From NCBI GenBank assembly GCA_003154855.1, contig PMEV01000159.1:6742-11879 (forward strand): 5,138 nucleotides of DNA. Direction: 5' to 3'. Positions 1 to 5,138 of this stretch are shown piece after piece. This DNA is from Bryobacterales bacterium. GTDB lineage: Bacteria; Acidobacteriota; Terriglobia; Bryobacterales; Bryobacteraceae. Below the pieces are notes generated by a model that saw only the letters and a program-made list of their open reading frames with translations, did no database searches and was not told where the DNA came from. A program made the translations under genes and the position numbers. Numbering within the stretch: the stretch's first letter is position 1; the number at the start of each line of letters is the position of its first letter.

Positions 1-1130
1 ACCCACTCGGCGGAACCCAGCAGCCCGAGCTCCTCGCCGGCGAACGAGGCGAAGAGAATGCCACGCGGCAGGTGTCCCCGAAGCGGCGAAAGGAGCCGCG
101 CCAGTTCCAGCAGGCCGGCCGTGCCCGAGGCGTTGTCATCCGCTCCGGGATGAAACTGGCCGATCTGCGACGGCGCCAGCGAGCCATATTCGCCCCGGCC
201 CAGGTGGTCGTAGTGAGCTCCCAAAATGACGTACTCGTCCGTTTTGCCCGGCAGGTACGCGAGCACATTGTCGATGACCGCGCGCTTCTTCTTCACGCCG
301 GCGGTAAGCGTGGCGTGGAGACTCTCCGGAAAGGCAAAAGAGGCTGGCGTGCCCGAGGCGCCGATCTGACGCTGAAGCTCGAGGAGGTCTTTTCCCGCGG
401 ACCGGAACCAGGCGGCGGCAACCGCGTTCTTGACCTGCACGATGGGGATGCCGGCATCTTCGCGGGCGCCGGCTCCGCCGAAACGCGGCAGCAGGTCCTC
501 TTCGCCATCGCCCAGTTTGCCGGTCAGTACGACCACGGCGGCGGCCCCGCGATTGCGCGCCAGAATGGCCTTGGTGATCGGCTCTCCATGCTGGGTGGCG
601 CCGTCTTTCAGCGCCTGATTGGACTCCAGCGCGGGCTCCCCTCGCAGAATCACGACGATCTTGCCCGCTACGGCGACGCCGTTGTAGTCGTCATATTTCC
701 AATCGTCCGCCGTGATGCCGTATCCGGCAAAGACCAGACCAGCGCCGACATGACCCGCCGCGGAGAAGCTGTAAGGGATGTAGTCCTGGCGGAGCTTCAG
801 CTCGTGCCTGCCGTCCGCTCCCTCCACGGAGAAACGATTGCCCCCCGTTAGCTCGGCTCCGATAACCGCGCTGAAGGGTTGCAGGAAGCCCTTGGTCCCT
901 TTCGGCTCGAGCCCCAGGCTTGCATACCGGTGCGCGATGAGGTCCTGGGCTCTGACGAGCCCCTTCGATCCGTCGCCGCGGCCTTCCATTCGCGGGGTGG
1001 TAAGCGTCTGGATGTCGTGGATGAAACGGTCGGAGTTTGCCGGCTCGACCGGTGGCGTGGCGGCCGGCGAAACCGATGGGGCGAGAAACAACAGTGCGGC
1101 GCACAGGCCAGGAAACGCTCCTTGGTTCAT
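1..1130 (-). CDS. Secreted M28 family zinc metallopeptidase with PA domain (C-terminus beyond left edge)
   Basis: This open frame starts at an ATG (1130-1128) and stays open to the left edge, giving 376 codons without a stop. Residues 1-24 look like a Sec signal peptide: a short hydrophobic stretch (LCAALLFLAP) ends near a small-residue site around SPAA, although the n-region lacks a basic residue. Residues 48-86 carry the family's N-terminal pattern (MEGRGDGSKG ... LGLEPKG ... FLQPFS). Residues about 125-260 match a protease-associated (PA) insert (FAGYGI, DDYNG, GKIVVILRGEP, RGAAAVVVL). The M28 catalytic core begins near residue 285: HYDHLG gives zinc ligand H306, GADDNASG gives the bridging aspartate (D331/D332), and GEELGLLGS gives catalytic E366 and zinc ligand E367. 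The remaining zinc-binding Asp and His should lie past the edge. The family hydrolyses N-terminal residues or peptides outside the cytoplasm; the exact substrate cannot be read. It follows the receptor gene by 16 nt with no terminator between them. No clear Shine-Dalgarno precedes the ATG; an AAGGAG lies inside codons 3-5, so translational coupling is possible. Confidence 0.93.
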   Translation of the reverse strand, partial: MNQGAFPGLCAALLFLAPSVSPAATPPVEPANSDRFIHDIQTLTTPRMEGRGDGSKGLVRAQDLIAHRYASLGLEPKGTKGFLQPFSAVIGAELTGGNRFSVEGADGRHELKLRQDYIPYSFSAAGHVGAGLVFAGYGITADDWKYDDYNGVAVAGKIVVILRGEPALESNQALKDGATQHGEPITKAILARNRGAAAVVVLTGKLGDGEEDLLPRFGGAGAREDAGIPIVQVKNAVAAAWFRSAGKDLLELQRQIGASGTPASFAFPESLHATLTAGVKKKRAVIDNVLAYLPGKTDEYVILGAHYDHLGRGEYGSLAPSQIGQFHPGADDNASGTAGLLELARLLSPLRGHLPRGILFASFAGEELGLLGSAEW

Positions 1131-1146
1131 GGTTGGGGTCCGTCCG

Positions 1147-4100
1147 CTAGAAGTTGATCTTGAGCGCCAATTGCACATTGAGCGGCTCACCGGGGCCCAA
1201 GCCGGGCAGCCCGAACTGCGAGCCGTTGGTGTAAGTGATAGGGATTCCGAAATTTCCCATTCCAGGCACGGGGATGATCCCGTTGGCTCCCGTAAAAGTC
1301 GGGTTCCCAAGGTTTACACGATTGAACAGATTGTAGATCTCGAATCGCAACTGGCTCGAAATGCGCTCGGTGATGGGCGTGTCCTTGAGGATGGCGAGAT
1401 CCACGTCGCCGAAGCTCGGTCCGAACAGTTGGTTTCGGCCCATGGCACCGAACTGGCCGAAGTTCACGGTGAAAGAGTTGGGATTGATCCATTGCACGGG
1501 CTGGTGGTCTTGGACAGTGTGCGAGACGCCCTGATACGGATCGGCGGTCAGGTCCGGACGGTCCGTGTTTTCGCCGGTGCCACTGGGATCGCCATAGGCA
1601 TTGACCGTGAAGGGCAAGCCGGATCGGAAGGTGAGAAAGCTGCTGACCTTCCAACCGTGCGACAGCCGCTGCGGGCCGCGCGACCACCCGGGGAGAGCGT
1701 AGAGAAGATATGCAGTGAAGTTGTGCTTCACGTCGAAGTCGCTGTTTCCATACTCCGCTGCGCGATCGAAGCTGTTTTGCGGCAACGCGATAAAGCTGCC
1801 GTAATCGAGAGTGTGGGCGAACGTGTAAGCGAACTGCGCCGCCAAGCCATGCCACGACGAGAGCCGCAGGGTCGCCTGCAGCGAGTTATAGTTCGAAGTC
1901 CCCGAGCTTTCGAGCTGATCGATCACCCCATACTGCGGAAACGTCGCGTAGTACGGCCGGGTCGGGTTTGGCGCGCCTGGAGCGAGACTGAAGTCGCTGC
2001 CCGGCGCAGCCTGGTTGATGTCGTTCAATAGCAGCAGGTGCCGCCCCAAACTGCCAACGTAGCCGACGTCGGCAACAGCCCCTCTGCCAAGGCTCTTCTC
2101 CACATCGAGACGATAGTTGTAGAGATACGGTGTCCGAAACTTCTGGCTCACGGAGAACAAATTGTAAATGCTGTTCCCCTGCCAATCGATCGGCGAGCCG
2201 GCCGCCGGCAACGTGTAGTTGTTCAGCGTCAGCGTTCCAACGGGATTCGCACCGATCGGATTGCCTTGCGCGCCGGAGGGACCTCCGTTGTAGATAAAGC
2301 TGTTGCCCAGAAACGGAGAGACGTTGGGGGTGTCGTAGGCAATTCCGAAGCCTCCGCGCACCACCAGGCCGGCATTGTTAAACGGCTGATAGGCAAACCC
2401 TGCGCGAGGCCCCAAGTCTTTCCAATCGCTCGGATAGAGCGTCTTGATGCCATCGCCCACCAGGACAAGTCCTCCGGCGCCGGGGATGAAGGTCGAAAGA
2501 TCCTTTTTGCCGTCATGGATCGGACCGTTGTAGTCGTACCGCAGGCCGAAGTTGATGTTCAGTTTGCGGGTGACCTGGAAGTTGTCCTGGACGAACCCGG
2601 AGAATCCGTTTGTGTACACCGTTCGCGCCGGATCGCCGGTCACGATGCTCGACTGGTAGACATAACCTGCCAGAAAGTCGGCCAGCGCAAGCACGTTGCC
2701 GTCGGGGATGTTGGCGCTCGAGGCCCAAGGGCCCTGCTGGCCGTCGAAATTGAACGTGCCGCGCTGCCCGGTGTGATAGAACTCGTCCACCGTCGATCGC
2801 CGAACTTCCCCGCCGAAGCGCAATTGATGTCTGCCGATGTTGTAGCCGAGCGCGTCGGTCAGGTGCCATGTCGTGTCCTGCCGCCCGGACCGGGGAGTCG
2901 CGCCGATGGGATCGAACGGGCCGATCGTGATGCGCGGCGCGCCGGAGAGTTGCGGATTTGTAACTCCGGTGTTCAGGCCCAAAGAGGTTGGGTTGAAGCT
3001 GGTATTCGCGTCGGAGGAGACCTGGTCGAAGTAGTTGAAGCCGAACAGAAGTTGATTGGCCAGCCTCGGCGAAAGCACCGAGTTGTAGACCAGCGCCCAG
3101 TTCTCGACGCGCATGGGAGAGGCCTCGTAGTAGGGCGTCAGGTAGGAACTGGTGGGTGCGTTCTGGTAACCCTGCCCGACAAAGGCCCGTAGCGACAGCC
3201 GGTTGCTATCGTTGAAAGCGTGATCCAGCTTGACGACTCCATTGTTGCTGTATCCGTGCTCCGTACCGGGATTGATGTAGTTGCCGGACTCGGCGGCTCC
3301 GGTCAGGGCTGACGCCGGCCACAACCCGGCGAGCAGGTTCAGAGAAACTGGACTGGCCGGAACCGGCGCATAGTCCCCGTACTTCCCGCCTGGGTTGTTC
3401 AGCACATCCAGCGCCGCCGCCTGGTAAGCCTGGGAAGGCTCGGTGACAACCGTCGGATTCCCGATGTCGAAGCCCTGGTGTTCCAAGGTGACGAAGAAGA
3501 AAGTCTTGTCTTTGACGATCGGGCCGCCGGCCGAAAATCCCTCCTGCTGGTTCCGCAGTTTGTTCTTGGGGACGGTATCCGAGCCGGTCTGCGAGATGAC
3601 CGGCGGTTCCGCCAGCGCTTCGTTCCGGTTGTAGTAGTAGGCGCTTCCGTGCAGGGCGTTCGTGCCGGATTTCAGCACCAGGCTGACTGTCCCACCGGGG
3701 TTGCGGCCCGTCTCCGCGCTTCCCTGGGTCACGAGCGAGAACTCGTCCACGGAATCCAGCGGCAGTAAGACGCCCGGGATCCCGTACACACCGCCCTGGT
3801 TCACCGCCGAGGTGTTGATCCAGGCATCGTTGTTGTCCGCCCCTTCAATCTGCCAGTTGAGCTGGGAGGCCTGCGAGCCATTGATCGCACTCATGAATCC
3901 GACCCCATAGCCCGCGTAACCGGGAGTCACTGCGATGAGCTGCGTGAAATCCCTTCCGTTCAACGGAATGCTCTGGACCGCGCTGGTCGAAAGCACATCC
4001 GTTTGCACCGAGGTCGTGCTGTCGAGGGACACTGCCTCCGCGACGACCTCCACTCGGGACGGAACGGAAGCCAGCGTCAGTTTCAGGGATAGATTGTGGA

Positions 4101-4428
4101 TACTGCCGGCCTGCACGGTGATCTGCGAGACTCTCAGAGGTTCAAAGCCGGCCGGCGCGACGTCGATCGTATAACTCCCCAGCGGAAGATCCTCAAAAGT
4201 GAATTCCCCGGCGGATGTCGTAGCGGTCGAGTAGACCTGCCCGGTTCCGGGGTTTTCCACCTTGACTTCCGCGGCAGCCAGGACGGCGCCGGAGGGGTCT
4301 TCGACCGTGCCGTGGATTCCGCCACGGAATGTCTGTGCCAGCGCTGGTTGTGAGCAGTGAATGAGAACAGCGGCAAAGCCAACGATCAGTGAACGGGTTA
4401 GCGAACTTGAACTTCGCGACGACATCAT
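1147..4428 (-). CDS. TonB-dependent receptor, Oar-like, with N-terminal carboxypeptidase-regulatory-like domain
   Basis: This is a complete 1093-residue outer-membrane protein. Residues 1-31 are a signal peptide (basic n-region, hydrophobic core, ALA cleavage site before Q32). LIHC at 22-25 is not a lipobox because His precedes Cys. Residues about 35-120 form a carboxypeptidase-regulatory-like beta-sandwich (GTVEDPSGAVLAAAEVKV, GEFTFEDLPLGSYTI, GFEP); despite its name this domain is not a peptidase. Residues about 125-255 are the plug, with the hallmark IPLNGRDFTQL at 154-164, then QIEGADNND and GRNPGGTVSLVLKSGTN. The rest is an Oar-type beta-barrel (GFSAGGPIVKDKTFFF, FVQDNFQVTRKLNINFGLRYD), with LRFEIYNLFN near 1027 and a terminal Phe (ALKINF) as expected for BAM-assembled barrels. 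Length is normal for the family. Such proteins take up or bind large substrates with TonB energy; the ligand here is unknown, and I see no clear TonB box. Two adjacent ATGs (4428 and 4425) lie 6 and 9 nt from a strong AGGAGG, so the start is uncertain by one codon. An M28 peptidase gene follows closely. Confidence 0.96.
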   Translation of the reverse strand: MMSSRSSSSLTRSLIVGFAAVLIHCSQPALAQTFRGGIHGTVEDPSGAVLAAAEVKVENPGTGQVYSTATTSAGEFTFEDLPLGSYTIDVAPAGFEPLRVSQITVQAGSIHNLSLKLTLASVPSRVEVVAEAVSLDSTTSVQTDVLSTSAVQSIPLNGRDFTQLIAVTPGYAGYGVGFMSAINGSQASQLNWQIEGADNNDAWINTSAVNQGGVYGIPGVLLPLDSVDEFSLVTQGSAETGRNPGGTVSLVLKSGTNALHGSAYYYNRNEALAEPPVISQTGSDTVPKNKLRNQQEGFSAGGPIVKDKTFFFVTLEHQGFDIGNPTVVTEPSQAYQAAALDVLNNPGGKYGDYAPVPASPVSLNLLAGLWPASALTGAAESGNYINPGTEHGYSNNGVVKLDHAFNDSNRLSLRAFVGQGYQNAPTSSYLTPYYEASPMRVENWALVYNSVLSPRLANQLLFGFNYFDQVSSDANTSFNPTSLGLNTGVTNPQLSGAPRITIGPFDPIGATPRSGRQDTTWHLTDALGYNIGRHQLRFGGEVRRSTVDEFYHTGQRGTFNFDGQQGPWASSANIPDGNVLALADFLAGYVYQSSIVTGDPARTVYTNGFSGFVQDNFQVTRKLNINFGLRYDYNGPIHDGKKDLSTFIPGAGGLVLVGDGIKTLYPSDWKDLGPRAGFAYQPFNNAGLVVRGGFGIAYDTPNVSPFLGNSFIYNGGPSGAQGNPIGANPVGTLTLNNYTLPAAGSPIDWQGNSIYNLFSVSQKFRTPYLYNYRLDVEKSLGRGAVADVGYVGSLGRHLLLLNDINQAAPGSDFSLAPGAPNPTRPYYATFPQYGVIDQLESSGTSNYNSLQATLRLSSWHGLAAQFAYTFAHTLDYGSFIALPQNSFDRAAEYGNSDFDVKHNFTAYLLYALPGWSRGPQRLSHGWKVSSFLTFRSGLPFTVNAYGDPSGTGENTDRPDLTADPYQGVSHTVQDHQPVQWINPNSFTVNFGQFGAMGRNQLFGPSFGDVDLAILKDTPITERISSQLRFEIYNLFNRVNLGNPTFTGANGIIPVPGMGNFGIPITYTNGSQFGLPGLGPGEPLNVQLALKINF

Positions 4429-4434
4429 TGCAAG

Positions 4435-4440
4435 CCTCCT
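4435..4440 (-). promoter_or_regulatory. Ribosome binding site of the receptor gene
   Basis: The minus strand reads AAAAGGAGG followed by CTTGCA and two consecutive ATG codons. AGGAGG is a near-perfect complement of the 16S 3' end. Spacing is 6 nt to the first ATG and 9 nt to the second, so both are usable. The site fixes the start to this pair of codons. Confidence 0.85.
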
Positions 4441-4480
4441 TTTGGGTTTCCGGCCAGCCGTTTTGGCGACCGTGAGGCAC

Positions 4481-4509
4481 AGTATACCATATTGTCTATA
4501 GACATACTA
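4481..4509 (-). promoter_or_regulatory. Candidate extended -10 promoter for the receptor-peptidase operon
   Basis: On the minus strand, TGGTATACT (4481-4489) is an extended -10 element: TGn followed by TATACT, which matches TATAAT at 5 of 6 positions. At 17-bp spacing the -35 position (4504-4509) reads TAGTAT, a poor match, so the promoter would rely on the extended -10 or an activator. Transcription would begin near 4474, giving a leader of about 46 nt before the ATG at 4428. The 40 bases 4481-4520 are only about 22% GC in a GC-rich surrounding. The spacer is largely filled by the palindrome at 4493-4504. This is a motif reading only. Confidence 0.5.
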
Positions 4510-4519
4510 GATATAAAAT
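4492..4519 (+). promoter_or_regulatory. Weak plus-strand promoter candidate sharing the palindrome
   Basis: TTGTCT (4492-4497, 4 of 6 matches to TTGACA), a 16-bp spacer and TAAAAT (4514-4519, 5 of 6 matches to TATAAT) form a possible sigma-70 promoter directed to the right. It would give a leader of about 250 nt before the hydrolase. AT-rich DNA yields such matches by chance and a closer promoter candidate exists at 4668-4696, so this is tentative. Confidence 0.2.
4493..4504. promoter_or_regulatory. Perfect 12-bp palindrome, candidate operator
   Basis: TGTCTATAGACA is a perfect inverted repeat inside the AT-rich promoter segment. It occupies most of the spacer of the minus-strand extended -10 promoter and overlaps the -35 position of a weaker plus-strand promoter candidate, so a bound dimer could affect either direction. 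Its layout (GT...AC ends around a TA-rich centre) resembles operators of GntR-type dimeric repressors, but other helix-turn-helix families bind similar sites and no regulator gene is in the window to pair with it. A second short palindrome, GTATAC, lies at 4482-4487 over the -10. Confidence 0.4.
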
Positions 4520-4667
4520 ACGCGCGGCCATCGATGGGCACAGTGAGGCACTAGATCCTCGTAAGATGCTTAAATAACACAGCTTATTAACCATTCGCTA
4601 CTGGCGGCTGAAGCACTTTTGCAAGCGTCGGGCTCACTGCCGGGCGCGATCACAATAGAGAATAGCC

Positions 4668-4696
4668 TTGCTCTGGGACCCAAATCGGCCTATACT
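4668..4696 (+). promoter_or_regulatory. Candidate sigma-70 promoter for the alpha/beta hydrolase gene
   Basis: TTGCTC (4668-4673), an exact 17-bp spacer and TATACT (4691-4696) lie about 80 nt upstream of the hydrolase start. The -10 matches consensus at 5 of 6 positions and the -35 at 3 of 6. Transcription would start near 4703, leaving a leader of about 70 nt that contains the whole 20-bp palindrome at 4735-4754. Confidence 0.4.
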
Positions 4697-4734
4697 CTAT
4701 CTGGAATATACAGTTTGGCTCGTGTGCGCATCTC

Positions 4735-4754
4735 CCGGAGGCTTAAGCCTCCGG
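4735..4754. repeat. Perfect 20-bp palindrome upstream of the hydrolase ribosome binding site
   Basis: CCGGAGGCTT is followed immediately by its exact reverse complement AAGCCTCCGG. As RNA it would fold into an 8-bp GC-rich stem with a TTAA loop. A perfect palindrome this long is very unlikely by chance. It overlaps a second palindrome, CCTCCGGAGG (4748-4757), so CCTCC at 4748-4752 has three possible partners: GGAGG at 4737-4741, GGAGG at 4753-4757 and the ribosome binding site GGAGG at 4764-4768. No T-run follows on either strand, so it is not an intrinsic terminator. It may be a leader hairpin, a protein-binding site, or a unit of a dispersed REP-like repeat. Confidence 0.7.
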
Positions 4755-4763
4755 AGGCAGAGC

Positions 4764-4768
4764 GGAGG
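4764..4768 (+). promoter_or_regulatory. Ribosome binding site of the hydrolase gene
   Basis: GGAGG lies 5 nt before the ATG at 4774, within CGGAGGGA. It sets the start of the hydrolase. CGGAGG (4763-4768) is complementary to CCTCCG at 4748-4753, so it could be masked if the upstream palindrome were not folded. Confidence 0.8.
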
Positions 4769-4773
4769 GACCC

Positions 4774-5138
4774 ATGCGGGTGTTGATTGTCCCGGGCTGG
4801 AACGGGTCCGGTCCGGACCACTGGCAGACGATTTGGGAACGCAAGAACGGCTACCAGCGATTGTACCAGCGCGATTGGCAGAAGCCGGAGGTTGAGGAAT
4901 GGACCTCCAGGCTGGAGGCGGCCATCTCCCGGCGGGCTGGAGATGTGGTGCTGGTGGCGCACAGCCTGGGCTGCCTCACCGTCGGGCGTTGGGCGGCACT
5001 GTATCCCCGGAGTGCGTCCCAGGTGAAGTGCGCGTTCCTGGTTGCTCCGCCCGATGTTGGGTCGCGCCCCGACTGTCCGCCGCCGTTGCGCCGGTTCGCC
5101 GCCAGGGGCTCGGCGCTGCCGTTTCCTTCCGTCCTTGT
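4774..5138 (+). CDS. RBBP9/YdeN family alpha/beta hydrolase (serine hydrolase), C-terminus beyond right edge
   Basis: The frame opens at ATG 4774 after a good GGAGG and stays open to the right edge, giving 121 codons. Residues 3-8 (VLIVPG) are the first core beta-strand of the fold, running directly into GWNGSGPDHWQTIW (8-21), the signature N-terminus of the RBBP9/YdeN family. VLVAHSLGCL (59-68) is the nucleophile elbow, with S64 as the expected catalytic serine; the first glycine of GxSxG is replaced by Ala, as is usual in this family. FLVAPPD (88-94) is the next core strand, and PFPSVL near the edge matches the family's PFPS segment. The catalytic Asp and His should lie outside the window. 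Family members are about 180-200 residues, so roughly one third is missing. No signal peptide or membrane segment is seen, so the protein is probably cytoplasmic. The substrate is unknown; the family includes small esterases and uncharacterised serine hydrolases. The gene is divergent from the receptor operon. Confidence 0.92.
   Translation, partial: MRVLIVPGWNGSGPDHWQTIWERKNGYQRLYQRDWQKPEVEEWTSRLEAAISRRAGDVVLVAHSLGCLTVGRWAALYPRSASQVKCAFLVAPPDVGSRPDCPPPLRRFAARGSALPFPSVL

Larger units (their letters stand above)
4446..4773. other. Divergent intergenic region
   Basis: This stretch separates the minus-strand receptor operon from the plus-strand hydrolase. It holds the AT-rich promoter/operator segment at about 4481-4520, a further AT-rich patch at about 4565-4592, the plus-strand promoter candidate at 4668-4696 and the 20-bp palindrome at 4735-4754. 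Plus-strand ATGs at 4534 and 4565 open frames of only 6 and 3 codons, so no small protein is supported. A 9-bp direct repeat GTGAGGCAC occurs at 4472-4480 and 4543-4551. I see no tRNA, no terminator with a T-run and no insertion-sequence ends. Confidence 0.6.

Noticed and set aside
72..851. Plus-strand 259-codon open frame
   Set aside because: It is the same-register antisense shadow of the M28 peptidase, whose catalytic motifs are clear on the minus strand.
691..1104. Minus-strand 137-codon frame within the peptidase gene
   Set aside because: It is an alternative frame of the same strand, Arg- and Pro-rich, with no family resemblance; the true frame runs uninterrupted from 1130.
838..3192. 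Two long plus-strand open frames (838-2031 and 2038-3192, 397 and 384 codons) opposite the receptor gene
   Set aside because: They are in codon register with the receptor's antisense (position 1 opposite position 3), where stops arise only from rare sense codons TTA, CTA and TCA, so GC-rich genes commonly leave this frame open. The translations show no recognisable domain, are rich in Arg, Val and Gly, and the minus strand encodes an unmistakable receptor.
4069..4326. Reading the N-terminal carboxypeptidase-regulatory-like domain as a peptidase activity of the receptor
   Set aside because: The domain is a non-catalytic beta-sandwich common at the N-terminus of these receptors; no zinc-binding peptidase motif is present in the receptor.
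4319..4428. Receptor as a lipoprotein because of Cys25 in the signal region
   Set aside because: The residues before the Cys are LIH; a lipobox needs a small residue directly before Cys. An ALA-Q signal peptidase I site follows at residue 31.
4735..4757. The palindrome as a Rho-independent terminator
   Set aside because: No T-run follows the stem on either strand, and it lies between a promoter candidate and a start codon rather than after a gene.
4690..4962. Minus-strand 90-codon frame opposite the hydrolase start
   Set aside because: It overlaps the clear RBBP9-type hydrolase and its leader, and shows no recognisable domain.

Overview
The window looks like chromosomal DNA of a GC-rich Gram-negative bacterium, most likely an acidobacterium (Bryobacterales/Solibacter-like). 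This is inferred from protein style only: a very long Oar-like TonB-dependent receptor with an N-terminal carboxypeptidase-regulatory-like domain and an IPLNGRDFTQL plug motif, a type that is strongly expanded in Acidobacteriota, next to a secreted PA-domain M28 peptidase. No rRNA or other taxonomic marker is present.

Layout. Positions 1-1130 (minus strand) hold the N-terminal 376 codons of a secreted M28 metallopeptidase that runs off the left edge. Positions 1147-4428 (minus) hold the complete 1093-residue outer-membrane receptor. The two genes are 16 nt apart, in the order receptor then peptidase, and are very probably one transcript. Positions 4429-4773 are a divergent intergenic region with a strongly AT-rich promoter/operator segment (about 4481-4520) and, near its right end, a perfect 20-bp palindrome. 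Positions 4774-5138 (plus) hold the first 121 codons of an RBBP9/YdeN-type alpha/beta hydrolase that runs off the right edge.

How the parts may work together. The receptor is an outer-membrane protein, and the peptidase has a signal peptide, so both act in the cell envelope or outside. A plausible reading (inference) is that the peptidase trims peptides or proteins while the receptor binds or imports a related substrate. The hydrolase lacks an export signal, appears cytoplasmic, and is probably an independent divergent unit.

I see no mobile element, CRISPR array, tRNA, rRNA or clearly novel system. The points most worth a second look are the palindrome-centred regulatory segment between the divergent genes, the 20-bp palindrome with repeated GGAGG/CCTCC motifs beside the hydrolase ribosome binding site, and the receptor-peptidase coupling. 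Long open frames on the plus strand across 72-3192 are antisense shadows of the two minus-strand genes.
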